In this document: piece by piece, positions 1 through 9,062 of the stretch
Layout: every line of letters begins with the position of its first letter
Position numbering within the stretch: the stretch's first letter is position 1
Source: Vicinamibacterales bacterium
Lineage (GTDB): Bacteria; Acidobacteriota; Vicinamibacteria; Vicinamibacterales; UBA2999
Direction of reading: 5' to 3'
NCBI GenBank assembly: GCA_041394705.1
Contig: JAWKHS010000023.1
Location: 1 to 64,000 of the forward strand
DNA: 64,000 nt
Translations under genes and position numbers: made by a program
The notes under the pieces: generated by a model
Database searches by the model: none
What the model was told of the DNA's origin: nothing
What the model saw: the letters and a program-made list of their open reading frames with translations, nothing else

Positions 1-444
1 AAGGCCGTCGAGGCCGTGAACGAGTCGCAGAAGCGGGTGCTGCTGAAGAAGATGGAAGCCCACTTCGGCACGCTCAAGGGCAAGACCATCGCCGTGTGGG
101 GCCTGGCCTTCAAGCCGAAGACCGACGACATGCGCGAGGCGCCCGCCATTCCCATCATCAAGACGCTGCTCGAGAAGGGCGCCAAGGTGCAGGCGCACGA
201 CCCCGAGGCGATGGACACGGCCAAGGGCCTCTTCAAGGGCGTCACCTACACGACGCGCAACTACGACGCCCTCAAGGGCGCCGACGGGCTCGCCATCCTC
301 ACCGAGTGGCAGGAATTCCGGGAGCCCGACTTCCAGCGGATGCGGAAGCTGCTCAAGTCGCCCGTGATCTTCGACGGCCGCAACATCTACCAGCCCGACC
401 AGATGAAGGCGCTGGGCTTCACCTACTTCTCGATCGGACGCTGA
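1..444 (+). CDS. UDP-glucose/GDP-mannose dehydrogenase family protein, C-terminal part (cut by window edge)
   Basis: The reading frame is open from the first base, so the gene starts outside the window and the GTG at 16 is internal. What remains is the end of the central helix and the UDP-binding C-terminal domain. Diagnostic pieces are WGLAFKPKTDDMREAPA, the family signature in which Lys and Arg contact the nucleotide sugar, then AHDPEAM and ILTEWQEFR near the end. The family oxidises UDP-glucose or a related sugar to the uronic acid with two NAD+ in the cytoplasm. galE starts 2 bases after the stop, so the two probably form a nucleotide-sugar operon. The catalytic Cys and the NAD domain lie outside the window, so the exact substrate cannot be told. 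Confidence 0.93.
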   Translation, partial: KAVEAVNESQKRVLLKKMEAHFGTLKGKTIAVWGLAFKPKTDDMREAPAIPIIKTLLEKGAKVQAHDPEAMDTAKGLFKGVTYTTRNYDALKGADGLAILTEWQEFREPDFQRMRKLLKSPVIFDGRNIYQPDQMKALGFTYFSIGR

Positions 445-446
445 GG

Positions 447-1445
447 ATGGCGCGGGTGCTGGTCACGGGTGGGGCCGGCTACATCGGCAGCCACACCGCC
501 AAGGCCCTCGTCGCCGCCGGGCACGACGTCGTGGTCCTCGACGACCTCTCGGCCGGGCACGCCGAGGCCGTCCGGGGGCTCCCGCTCATCACGGCCCGCG
601 TGCACGACCAGGATGCGGTCCGCCGCGCGCTGGCCGCGCATCGCATCGACGCCGTGATGCACTTCGCCGCGTGGCTGGCGGTGGGGGAGTCGGTCCGCGA
701 TCCCGGGAAGTACTACGAGAACAACCTCACGGGCTCGCTGCGGCTCCTCGACGCGATGGTGGCCGAGGGGGTGACACGGTTCGTGTTCTCGTCCACGTGC
801 GCGACCTACGGCGAGCCGCAGCGCCTGCCGCTCACCGAGGACCACCCGCAGCATCCGGTCAACGCCTACGGCGAGTCGAAGCTGGCGGTGGAGCGCGCGC
901 TGACGCACTTCGATCGGGCGCACGGCCTGCGGTCGATCGCGCTCCGGTACTTCAACGCGGCCGGCGCGGATCCCGACGGCGAGCTCGGCGAGGATCACGA
1001 GCCGGAGATCCACCTGATTCCGCTCGCCATCGCGGCGGCGCGCGGCGGGGCCGGGTTGAAGGTGTTCGGTCTCGACTACCCGACGCCCGACGGCACCTGC
1101 CTGCGCGACTACGTGCACGTCGCCGACCTGGCCGATGCCCACGTCCGGGCGCTGGCCGCGCTCGAGGCCGGCGCGCCGTCGGCGCAGTACAACGTCGGCA
1201 CGGGCCGCCCGTGGTCCGTGCGCGAGGTGATCGACACGGTGGGCCGGGTGGTGGGCGCCCCCGTCGACTGGACCCCCGCCCCGAGGCGCGACGGCGATCC
1301 GTCGGCCCTGTACGCGTCGAGCGCGAAGGTGCAGGCCGAGCTCGGCTGGCGGCCCGTGATGAGCGACCTCGAGACGATCGTGTCCCACGCCGCCCGCTGG
1401 CACGCCGCACGCCCTGGAGGCTACCGCACGGCCGTCGCCCGCTAG
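447..1445 (+). CDS. galE: UDP-glucose 4-epimerase
   Basis: 332 residues, the usual length for GalE. It is an extended short-chain dehydrogenase that interconverts UDP-glucose and UDP-galactose with bound NAD+. The Rossmann motif GGAGYIGS sits at residues 8-15, FSSTCATYG holds the catalytic Thr/Ser region, and YGESK is the YxxxK catalytic pair. RPWSVREV and RRDGDPSALYASS are typical of the C-terminal substrate domain. The ATG at 447 lies 2 bases after the stop of the upstream UDP-sugar dehydrogenase, which argues for co-transcription. An in-frame extension upstream overlaps that gene in another frame and was rejected. Its products would feed LPS or exopolysaccharide synthesis, which fits the MsbA-like exporter next door. 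Confidence 0.95.
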   Translation: MARVLVTGGAGYIGSHTAKALVAAGHDVVVLDDLSAGHAEAVRGLPLITARVHDQDAVRRALAAHRIDAVMHFAAWLAVGESVRDPGKYYENNLTGSLRLLDAMVAEGVTRFVFSSTCATYGEPQRLPLTEDHPQHPVNAYGESKLAVERALTHFDRAHGLRSIALRYFNAAGADPDGELGEDHEPEIHLIPLAIAAARGGAGLKVFGLDYPTPDGTCLRDYVHVADLADAHVRALAALEAGAPSAQYNVGTGRPWSVREVIDTVGRVVGAPVDWTPAPRRDGDPSALYASSAKVQAELGWRPVMSDLETIVSHAARWHAARPGGYRTAVAR

Positions 1446-1456
1446 GCCGAACCACG

Positions 1457-3217
1457 ATGGATCCGCTGCGCCGCCTCCTCCGATACGCCGCGCCGCACCG
1501 GCTCGTGATCGGCGGCGCACTGGGGGCGATGCTGCTCTACGGGGCCGCCTCGGCGGCGCTCGCGTGGCTCGTCAAGCCCATCCTGGACGACGTGCTCCGG
1601 GCCCGCGAGTCGCTCGGGTTCGTGGCGGCCGCCATCATGACCGTGTACGTCGTCAAGGGCATCGGCAACTTCCTGTCGAGCTACTGGATGGACGACCTCG
1701 GGCACCGCGTGGTGCGGACGCTCAGGAACGAGCTGTTCGAACACACGCTGGGGCAATCGGCGGCCTTCTTCGCCAAGCGGACGACCGGGCAGCTGCTCTC
1801 GCGCGTGAACAACGACGTCGGGCTGGTGCAGCGCGCGGTCTCGGAAACCATCGGGGACCTCGCGCGCGAGACGCTGACGGTGGTGGGCTACGCGGGCCTC
1901 CTGGTGTACATCGACGGCGGGCTGGCGCTCGTGTGCCTGACCGCGGCGCCGATCGTCGTCTACCCGCTGGCGCGGCTCGGCCGGCGCCTCCGCACGGTGT
2001 CGCGCCGCAGCCAGGAGGCGCTCGAGCGCCTGTCGCACGTCGCCGGCGAGGCCTTCGCCGGGCACCGGATCGTCAAGGCCTTCATGGCCGAGGGCCGGGA
2101 GAGCGAGAAGTTCCGGGCCGCGTCCGACGACCTGTACCGCACGAACATGAGCGTCACCGGCGTCCTGTCGGTGCTGCCGCCGCTCATGGAAGCCCTGGGC
2201 GGCCTGGCCATCGTCGGCGCCCTCTGGTACGGCAGCGGCCAGATCGCGGCCGGCCGCCTGACGCCTGGCGAGTTCACGAGTTTCGTGGCCGCCCTGCTGC
2301 TCATGTACGGCCCGGTGAAGAAGTTGACCCGGGTCAACGCGAACCTGCAGCAGGCGGCGGCCGCCGGGGAGCGGGTGTTCGAGCTGCTCGACACCGACAC
2401 CGAAGTCCGCGAGCGGCCGGGCGCCGTGGACCTGCCGCGCTTCGAGCGGCTCGTCGAGTTCCGGGACGTCACCTTCGGCTACGACGACGGCCACGGCAAG
2501 CACGTCCTGAGCGGCGTCTCGACCGTGGTGCGCGCGGGGCAGCTCGTGGCGATCGTGGGCCGGAGCGGCGCCGGCAAGACGACGCTGGCGAACCTCTTGC
2601 CGCGGTTCTACGACGTGACCGCCGGGGCGGTGCTGGTGGACGACCACGACGTGCGGGACGTGACGCTCGCCTCGCTCCGCCGGCAGATCGCCATCGTCAC
2701 CCAGGAGACGGTGCTCTTCGACGACACGATCGCCGCCAACGTCGCCTACGGCATGCCGGCGGCCACCCAGGCCGACGTGGAGCGCGCCGCGCGCGCGGCC
2801 CACGCGCACGAGTTCATCGTGGCGCAGCCGTCGGGCTACGCCACCCGGATCGGCGAGCGGGGCCAGCGCCTGTCGGGCGGCCAGCGCCAGCGGCTCGCGA
2901 TCGCCCGCGCGATCCTGAGAGACGCGCCGCTGCTCATCCTGGACGAAGCCACCTCGTCGCTCGACTCGGAGTCCGAGCGCCTGGTGCAGGACGCGCTCTC
3001 CGCCCTGATGCGCGGCCGCACCTCGTTCGTGATCGCGCACCGGCTGTCCACGGTCGAGCGTGCGGATATGATTCTCGTGCTGGAGCGCGGGCGGCTCGTG
3101 GAGTCGGGCCGGCACGACGAGCTGCTGGCGCTCGACGGGGCGTACGCCCGCCTGCACCGCGCGCAGTTCGCCGACACGCGGAAGGCCCAGCGAGCGATCG
3201 CCGCGCCCCGTCCCTGA
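1457..3217 (+). CDS. msbA: MsbA-like lipid exporter, ABC half-transporter
   Basis: 586 residues, the normal size for a fused membrane/ATPase half-transporter of the MsbA type, which flips lipid A-core or another lipid across the inner membrane as a homodimer. An N-terminal block of about six membrane segments (residues 15-310) is followed by a nucleotide-binding domain with Walker A GRSGAGKTT, Q-loop VTQETVLF, signature LSGGQRQR, Walker B LLILDEATSSLD and H-loop FVIAHRLST. The start MDPLRRLLRY at 1457 lies 11 bases after galE. In-frame sequence further upstream is galE read in another frame. Sequence alone does not separate MsbA from other type IV lipid or multidrug exporters, but the envelope-sugar neighbours favour MsbA. 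Confidence 0.88.
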   Translation: MDPLRRLLRYAAPHRLVIGGALGAMLLYGAASAALAWLVKPILDDVLRARESLGFVAAAIMTVYVVKGIGNFLSSYWMDDLGHRVVRTLRNELFEHTLGQSAAFFAKRTTGQLLSRVNNDVGLVQRAVSETIGDLARETLTVVGYAGLLVYIDGGLALVCLTAAPIVVYPLARLGRRLRTVSRRSQEALERLSHVAGEAFAGHRIVKAFMAEGRESEKFRAASDDLYRTNMSVTGVLSVLPPLMEALGGLAIVGALWYGSGQIAAGRLTPGEFTSFVAALLLMYGPVKKLTRVNANLQQAAAAGERVFELLDTDTEVRERPGAVDLPRFERLVEFRDVTFGYDDGHGKHVLSGVSTVVRAGQLVAIVGRSGAGKTTLANLLPRFYDVTAGAVLVDDHDVRDVTLASLRRQIAIVTQETVLFDDTIAANVAYGMPAATQADVERAARAAHAHEFIVAQPSGYATRIGERGQRLSGGQRQRLAIARAILRDAPLLILDEATSSLDSESERLVQDALSALMRGRTSFVIAHRLSTVERADMILVLERGRLVESGRHDELLALDGAYARLHRAQFADTRKAQRAIAAPRP

Positions 3218-3248
3218 CGGGCGGCACGCGAAGGGAGACGGCCGGACG

Positions 3249-4136
3249 ATGATGAGGAGCATGACGGGGTTCGCGTCGGCGACGGCGGACGACGAGCGCG
3301 GGGCGGTCGCCGTGACGATCCGGGCCGTCAACCACCGCTTCCTGGATCTCCAGGTGCGGCTGCCGGCGGCGCTGGCCGATCTCGAGCCGCGCGTGCGCGC
3401 CCTGGTGCAGGCGCAGGTGGCCAGGGGGCGGGTGGAGTTCCAGGCCTCGCTCCAGCCGCGGGCGGCGGCCGCGCCCGACGTGGAACTGAACCAGGCCTTC
3501 GTCTCGGCGCTGACGGCGGCGCTGGCGCCGGCGACGGCGGCCGGCCTCGTGCAGGGGGCCCTCACGCCGGGCGACCTGCTGCGGCTCCCGCAGGCGTTCT
3601 CGATCCGCGAACGCGCGGCCGAGGCCGACGGCAGCGCGGGCTGGGCGGCGGCCGTGGACGGCGTCGTCGGGCGGGCGCTGACGGCCCTGAACGAGATGCG
3701 CTCGCGCGAGGGCGCGCATCTGGGCGCCGACCTGGCCGCCCGCAAGCGTCTCCTCGCGGGTCTCCTGGATCAGGTGGTGGCGGCGGCCGACGACGGCCGG
3801 GCGCAGCTCGAGGCCCGGCTCCTGGAACGCGCGCGCGAGCTGAGCGCCACGCTGCCGATCGATCAGGCCGTCCTGGCCCAGGAGGTGGTGCGCGCCGCGC
3901 AGCGATCCGACATCAGCGAGGAGGTCACGCGGTTCCGGGCGCACCTGGATCACTGGGACGCGCTCACCGACGGCGACGAGCCGTGCGGCCGCAAGCTCGA
4001 CTTCCTGCTCCAGGAGATGAACCGCGAGGTCAACACCATCGGCAGCAAGGCCGACGGGGTGCAGGTGTCCGAGCACATCATCACGCTCAAGGCCGAGCTC
4101 GAGCGGATGAAGGAACAAGTCCAGAATGTCGAATAG
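3249..4136 (+). CDS. yicC: YicC-family endoribonuclease
   Basis: 295 residues, matching the YicC/YloC family, in which members studied in other bacteria act as endoribonucleases that can affect small-RNA turnover. The family start SMTGFA (residues 4-9), the AVNHRFLDLQVRLP-type segment and the C-terminal half with FRAHLDHW, GRKLDFLLQEMNREVNTIGSK and a terminal helix are all present. The last 11 bases overlap the start of gmk, and YicC-Gmk pairing is the common bacterial order. ATG occurs at 3249, 3252 and 3261; 3249 or 3252 is most likely, and the choice changes one residue. Confidence 0.93.
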   Translation: MMRSMTGFASATADDERGAVAVTIRAVNHRFLDLQVRLPAALADLEPRVRALVQAQVARGRVEFQASLQPRAAAAPDVELNQAFVSALTAALAPATAAGLVQGALTPGDLLRLPQAFSIRERAAEADGSAGWAAAVDGVVGRALTALNEMRSREGAHLGADLAARKRLLAGLLDQVVAAADDGRAQLEARLLERARELSATLPIDQAVLAQEVVRAAQRSDISEEVTRFRAHLDHWDALTDGDEPCGRKLDFLLQEMNREVNTIGSKADGVQVSEHIITLKAELERMKEQVQNVE

Positions 4137-4761
4137 CCGGGGCCTGCTGTTCGTGATCTCGGCGCCCTCGGGCACCGGCAAGACGACGCTCGTCGAGCGC
4201 CTGGTGCAGATCCTCCCGAACCTCCGCATGTCCCGCTCGTACACCTCCCGCCCGCTGCGGCCCGGCGAGCGCGACGGTGTGGACTACCAGTTCATCACCC
4301 GCGACGCGTTCGAGGCCATGGTCGCCGGGAACGCGTTCCTCGAATGGGCGGACGTCTTCGGCAACCTGTACGGCACGCGCGCCGCGGACGTCGAGGCGAT
4401 GCTCGACCGGGGGCAGGACGTCGTGCTGGTCATCGACGTGCAGGGCGCGCGCCAGGTCCGGCAGCGCGGCACCGATCACACCGCCGTGTTCGTGATGCCG
4501 CCGTCGTTCCAGGTGCTGGAGCGTCGCCTGCGCGGCCGGAGCACCGACTCCGAGGCGGCGTTGCAGCGGCGTCTCGAGACCGCGCGCGCCGAAGTGTCCA
4601 GCTACAAGGAGTACGAATACGTCGTGGTGAACGACGACCTGGAGTCCACCGTCGTGCGGCTCCAGGAGATCATCGCGGCCGAGCGGTCGCGCGCGCACCG
4701 GATGACCGGCGTCGCCGACGCGATCGTCCGGACCTTCTTCACGGCGCAGGCGCCGCGGTAG
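4126..4761 (+). CDS. gmk: Guanylate kinase
   Basis: 211 residues, the standard length. It phosphorylates GMP to GDP with ATP in the cytoplasm. The P-loop SAPSGTGKTT is at residues 11-20, the GMP-binding region includes SYTSRPLRPGE and YQFITRDAF, and VLVIDVQGARQVR and the lid region RLRGRSTDSE follow. The ATG lies inside the end of yicC (11-base overlap), so the two are translationally coupled. In many bacteria rpoZ sits between gmk and coaBC; here the gap is 20 bases and no omega gene fits. Confidence 0.96.
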   Translation: MSNSRGLLFVISAPSGTGKTTLVERLVQILPNLRMSRSYTSRPLRPGERDGVDYQFITRDAFEAMVAGNAFLEWADVFGNLYGTRAADVEAMLDRGQDVVLVIDVQGARQVRQRGTDHTAVFVMPPSFQVLERRLRGRSTDSEAALQRRLETARAEVSSYKEYEYVVVNDDLESTVVRLQEIIAAERSRAHRMTGVADAIVRTFFTAQAPR

Positions 4762-4781
4762 CGCGGCCGGGGAGCGCAGGC

Positions 4782-5999
4782 ATGGCACGCATCACGGTGG
4801 GCGTCACGGGCGGCATCGGCGCGTACAAGGCCGTCGAGGTCGTGCGGGGGCTGCAGAAACGTGGACACGACGTCACGGTCGTCATGTCGCGGAGCGCGCG
4901 GCGCTTCGTCGGCGAGCTGACCTTCGAGGCCATCACGCGCCGGCGCGTCGTGACGAGCCAGTGGGCGCCCGGCCTGAACGCCGACATCGAGCACATCGCC
5001 CTGGCCACGGCCTCCGACCTGTTGCTCGTCGTCCCGGCGACGGCGAACACCATCGCGAAGTTCGCCCACGGACACGCCGACGACTTCCTGAGCTCGCTGT
5101 TCCTCGCCACGACGGCGCCCGTCCTCCTCGCGCCGGCCATGAACACGAACATGCTGGCGCACCCGGCGGTGGCGGCCAACCTGGCGACCCTGACCGCGCG
5201 CGGGGTCCGCCTGGTCGCGCCCGGCGAGGGATATCTGGCGTGCGGATGGGTGGGCAAGGGCCGGCTCGCGGAGCCCGAGGAGGTGGTGGCCGCGGCCGAC
5301 GCGCTGCTCGGCCGGCCCGGACCGCTGACGGGCCGCCGTGTGCTCGTGACCGCGGGGCCGACCTTCGAGGACCTGGACCCGGTGCGGTTCATCGGCAACC
5401 GGTCGAGCGGGCGGATGGGCTACGCCGTGGCGGACGAGGCGCGCCGCCGCGGCGCCGAGGTGACGCTCGTGACCGGGCCCACGCATCTCGATCTCCCGGC
5501 GGGCGTGGACGTGGTGCGCGTGCGGAGCGCCGCGCAGATGCTGGACGCCGTGCTGCCGCGCGCCGCCGGGGTGGACGTGGTCGTGATGGCGGCGGCCGTC
5601 GCCGACTACACCCCGGAACAGGTGGCCGCGCAGAAGGTCGCCAAGTCCGACGGCGGCTGGACCGTGTCGCTCACCAGGACCGCCGACATCCTGGCGACGC
5701 TCGGCGCCCTGCCGTCCCGGGCCGCCGGCCGGCCGGTGCTGGTCGGGTTCGCGGCCGAGACCCACGACGTGCTGGACCACGCCGACGCGAAACGCCGGCG
5801 GAAGAGCATCGATCTCATCGTGGCCAACGACGTGAGCCAGGCGGGCGCCGGCTTCGAAGTGGAGACGAACATCGTGACGTTGATGGACGACCGTGGCAGG
5901 GAGTCGCTGCCCCTCCTGACCAAGGCGGAGGTGGCGGCGCGGCTCCTCGACCGCGTCGAGGGCCTCCTCGGTGTCGCGCCCGCCGGGGCGCCGCGCTGA
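4782..5999 (+). CDS. coaBC: Bifunctional phosphopantothenoylcysteine decarboxylase/phosphopantothenate-cysteine ligase
   Basis: 405 residues. The N-terminal CoaC half (about 1-185) is an FMN-dependent decarboxylase with GVTGGIGAYKAVEVV, the PATANTIAKFAHG region, PAMNTNM and the flexible segment with the active-site Cys in GYLACGWVGKGR. The C-terminal CoaB half begins at GPLTGRRVLVTAGPTFEDLDPVR and contains IGNRSSGRMGY, AAVADYTPEQ and the conserved Lys region QKVAKSDGG. Together they turn phosphopantothenate and cysteine into phosphopantetheine for CoA synthesis. The start at 4782 is 20 bases after gmk. Its TGA overlaps the next ATG in the string TGATG, which suggests coupled translation with the glycosylase gene. 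Confidence 0.95.
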   Translation: MARITVGVTGGIGAYKAVEVVRGLQKRGHDVTVVMSRSARRFVGELTFEAITRRRVVTSQWAPGLNADIEHIALATASDLLLVVPATANTIAKFAHGHADDFLSSLFLATTAPVLLAPAMNTNMLAHPAVAANLATLTARGVRLVAPGEGYLACGWVGKGRLAEPEEVVAAADALLGRPGPLTGRRVLVTAGPTFEDLDPVRFIGNRSSGRMGYAVADEARRRGAEVTLVTGPTHLDLPAGVDVVRVRSAAQMLDAVLPRAAGVDVVVMAAAVADYTPEQVAAQKVAKSDGGWTVSLTRTADILATLGALPSRAAGRPVLVGFAAETHDVLDHADAKRRRKSIDLIVANDVSQAGAGFEVETNIVTLMDDRGRESLPLLTKAEVAARLLDRVEGLLGVAPAGAPR

Positions 6000-6736
6000 T
6001 GGACCGCGATGCCCTGCACGCACATCTGGAGTTCCTCCGCGACCTGGGGGTGGAGGGCGTGAGCCGCGCGCCGGAATGGCGGACGCGGCAGGGCGCCGGC
6101 CCGGCCGACGACGCCACGCGCGGGCCCGCCGTGCCCGGCGGCGTCGAGGACGCGCCGAGTGCCGGGCCCGGCCGCCCGGCGGCCGAGGCGCTGGCGGACC
6201 TCAAGGCCGAGATCGGACCGGCGTGCACCCGCTGCAAGCTGCACACGCTGGGCCGGCGGCAGGTGGTCTTCGGCGTCGGCAGTCCCCAGGCGCGCCTGAT
6301 GTTCGTGGGCGAGGCGCCTGGCGAAGACGAGGACCGCCAGGGCGAGCCCTTCGTCGGCCGGGCCGGACAGCTCCTCACGAAGATCATCGAGGCGATCGGG
6401 CTGACGCGGGAGCAGGTCTACATCGCCAACGTGATCAAGTGCCGCCCACCCGGCAACCGCAACCCCGAGATCGACGAAGTGGACACGTGCGAGCCGTACC
6501 TGTTCCGCCAGATCGAGGCCATCCAGCCGCGCATCGTCGTGGCGCTCGGAAAGTTCGCGGCGCAGTCGCTGCTGCGCTCCACCGAACCCATCACGCGGCT
6601 GCGGGGCCGCGTGTTCGACTTCCGCGGCGCGTCGCTCATCCCCACGTTCCATCCGGCGTACCTGTTGCGGAATCCCCCGGCCAAGCGCGAGGTCTGGGAG
6701 GACATGAAGAAGGTCCGCGACCTCCTGCAGGGGTAG
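5999..6736 (+). CDS. Type-4 (iron-sulfur) uracil-DNA glycosylase
   Basis: 245 residues. Type-4 glycosylases remove uracil from DNA and carry a 4Fe-4S cluster. The first pair of cluster cysteines is in CTRCKLH and the later ones are in IKCRPPGNR and VDTCEPYL, the expected spacing. The active-site motif is GEAPGEDEDRQGEPFVGRAG and the second catalytic motif is TFHPAYLLRNP. The first ~65 residues are a low-complexity Pro/Gly/Ala-rich lead not needed for the fold, as in many homologues. The ATG overlaps the coaBC stop by one base. The frame-shifted ORF covering the same region on the plus strand is a shadow. Confidence 0.92.
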   Translation: MDRDALHAHLEFLRDLGVEGVSRAPEWRTRQGAGPADDATRGPAVPGGVEDAPSAGPGRPAAEALADLKAEIGPACTRCKLHTLGRRQVVFGVGSPQARLMFVGEAPGEDEDRQGEPFVGRAGQLLTKIIEAIGLTREQVYIANVIKCRPPGNRNPEIDEVDTCEPYLFRQIEAIQPRIVVALGKFAAQSLLRSTEPITRLRGRVFDFRGASLIPTFHPAYLLRNPPAKREVWEDMKKVRDLLQG

Positions 6737-6737
6737 C

Positions 6738-9050
6738 GTGACCCCGGCCGCCGGTCCACGCGCGGACCTCGTCGCTCCCGCGCGGCGCGCCGTGGGCCTC
6801 GCCGTGCCTGTCCCGGCGCTCGACGTGCTCACCTACGCGTGGCCCGCGGACGCGCCCGCGCCCGTCGTCGGCGCGCGCGTGGACGTGCCGCTCGGCCCCC
6901 GGCGCCTGACGGGCATCGTCGTCGCCACCGACGTTCCGGCGCCGCCGCCGCCGATCGTGCTCCGCGAGGTGACGGCCGTGCGCGACGCCCGCGCGTTCGT
7001 TCCCGCCTCGCTCGTGGCCCTGGCGACCTGGGTGGCCGACTACTACCTCGCGGGACCGGGCGACGTGCTCGCGACCGCGCTGCCGCCGCGGGTGCTGACC
7101 GGCGACCAGCACACCTTCCGGCGCCGCCGGGTCGCGCGCCTCACCGCGCTGGGCATGGACGTGGCGGGCGTCGCGGAGGCGACGCCCGCCTGTGCGCCGC
7201 CGGGCGACGCGCCGCGCGAGGCGCGTCTGGGGGCCCGCCAGCGCGAGGCGCTCGGGCTCCTCGCCGGCGCGCCCTCCGGCCTGCCGACCGCGGAGCTCGC
7301 CGGCCGAGGCGTGTCGGGCGCGGCGATCGCGCGTCTCGTGCAGCTCGGCCTCGTCGCCATCGACCACGAGACCGTCGAGCGCGATCCGTTCGCCGTTCAC
7401 GCGCAGACGCTGGGCGACCTGACGCCGCCGGTGCCGACGGCGGATCAGGCGCGGGCGCTGGACGTGCTCGGACCGCTCGCCGATGCCGCCGGGTTCCACG
7501 CCGCCCTCCTGCACGGCGTCACCGGCAGCGGCAAGACCGAGATCTACCTCGCCCTTGCCGAGCGGGTGCGCCGCCAGGGCCGGCAGTCGCTGCTCCTCGT
7601 CCCCGAGATCGCGCTCACGCCCGCGTTGGCCGGCCGCGTGCGCGCGCGGTTCGGCGACCGGGTGGCCATCCAGCACAGCGGACTCTCGGTGGGGGAGCGC
7701 CACGACCAGTGGCACCGCGTGCGCGCCGGCTCGGTGGACGTGGTGGTCGGGACGCGGTCGGCGGTCTTCGCGCCGCTCGAGCGCCTCGGGCTCGTCGTGG
7801 TGGACGAAGAGCACGACACGTCGTACAAGCAGGACGAGTCGCCGCGCTATCACGGGCGCGACGTGGCGGTCGTGCGGGCGCGCCGCCACGACGCGCTCGT
7901 CGTCCTGGGGTCGGCGACGCCGTCGCTCGAGTCGTTCCACAACGCCGAGCGCGGACGCTACGTCCGCGTCACGCTCGATCGCCGGGTGGCCGATCGGCCC
8001 CTGGCCGACGTGCGCGTCGTGAACATGCGCGAGGAGTGGGCGGAGGCCGGCACCGACGTGGCCCTGAGCCGGCCTCTGGTCGAGGCCCTGACCGCGCGCC
8101 TCGCCGCGGGCGAACAGGCGCTCGTGCTGCTCAACCGCCGCGGCATCGCGTCGGCCGTCCTGTGCCGGCAGTGCGGTGGGACCGTGGAGTGCCCCCACTG
8201 CAGCGTCTCGATGACCGTGCACGGCACGCCGCCGCGGGCCCGGGCGCGCTGCCACTACTGCGGGCACTCGGCGGCGGTGCCGTCCGCGTGCCCGCGCTGC
8301 GCGGCGCCGTACCTCGAGCACCTCGGGGTCGGCACCGAGAAGGTCGAGCAGGATCTCGCCGCGCGGTTCCCGGCCGCGCGGATCGGCCGGGTGGATCGCG
8401 ACACGGTCTCGACCCGGGGCAGCCTGACGGCCATCCTCGCCCGCTTCGCCCGGCACGAGCTGGACGTGCTCGTCGGCACCCAGATGATTGCGAAGGGCCA
8501 CGATTTTCCGCGGGTCACGCTCGTGGGCGTCGTGTCGGCGGACGTCGGGCTCGGCGTGCCGGACTTTCGCGCCGCCGAGCGGACCTTTCAGCTCATCACG
8601 CAGGTCGTGGGGCGCGCCGGTCGCGGCGACCGGCCCGGCGAGGCCTTCGTGCAGACGGTGTTTCCCTCGCACTACGCCGTGCGCTGCGGCTGTGCCCAGG
8701 ACTACGACACGTTCGTCAAAAAGGAACTCGAGTACCGGACCGCGCTGCGGTACCCCCCGGTGACGGCGATGGCGAACGTGGTGGTCCGCGGCTCGACGCT
8801 GGAGCGGGCACTGGATGCCGCGCGCGTGCTCGCGCGCGACGTGGCGGCGCGGCTGGCGGAGCGTCCCGTGGCGCTGCTCGGGCCGGCGCCGGCGCCGCTG
8901 ACGCGTCTGCGGGGCGAGCACCGGGCGCAGTTCTTCCTGAAGGGGGGGGACCGGCGTGCCATGAACGCCGCGCTCAGGGACGCGCTGACCGCGCATCCGT
9001 CGCTGGCGAGGCGGACGGTCGTGGACATCGATCCGGTGTCGATGCTGTAG
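6738..9050 (+). CDS. priA: Replication restart helicase PriA
   Basis: 770 residues, starting with GTG one base after the glycosylase stop. PriA reloads the replisome at stalled forks. The N-terminal DNA-binding region (about 1-200) precedes a superfamily 2 helicase core with Walker A GVTGSGKTE, the DEEH box in VVDEEHDTSYKQ, GSATPSLES and the zinc-binding cysteine cluster CRQCGG, CPHC, CHYCGH, CPRC. Motifs GTQMIAKGHDFP and QVVGRAGRGDRPGEA close the helicase part. All eight zinc ligands expected for the family are present. The gene ends 12 bases from the convergent site-2 protease gene and no terminator hairpin is obvious between them. Confidence 0.95.
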   Translation: MTPAAGPRADLVAPARRAVGLAVPVPALDVLTYAWPADAPAPVVGARVDVPLGPRRLTGIVVATDVPAPPPPIVLREVTAVRDARAFVPASLVALATWVADYYLAGPGDVLATALPPRVLTGDQHTFRRRRVARLTALGMDVAGVAEATPACAPPGDAPREARLGARQREALGLLAGAPSGLPTAELAGRGVSGAAIARLVQLGLVAIDHETVERDPFAVHAQTLGDLTPPVPTADQARALDVLGPLADAAGFHAALLHGVTGSGKTEIYLALAERVRRQGRQSLLLVPEIALTPALAGRVRARFGDRVAIQHSGLSVGERHDQWHRVRAGSVDVVVGTRSAVFAPLERLGLVVVDEEHDTSYKQDESPRYHGRDVAVVRARRHDALVVLGSATPSLESFHNAERGRYVRVTLDRRVADRPLADVRVVNMREEWAEAGTDVALSRPLVEALTARLAAGEQALVLLNRRGIASAVLCRQCGGTVECPHCSVSMTVHGTPPRARARCHYCGHSAAVPSACPRCAAPYLEHLGVGTEKVEQDLAARFPAARIGRVDRDTVSTRGSLTAILARFARHELDVLVGTQMIAKGHDFPRVTLVGVVSADVGLGVPDFRAAERTFQLITQVVGRAGRGDRPGEAFVQTVFPSHYAVRCGCAQDYDTFVKKELEYRTALRYPPVTAMANVVVRGSTLERALDAARVLARDVAARLAERPVALLGPAPAPLTRLRGEHRAQFFLKGGDRRAMNAALRDALTAHPSLARRTVVDIDPVSML

Positions 9051-9062
9051 CGGTGGACGATC

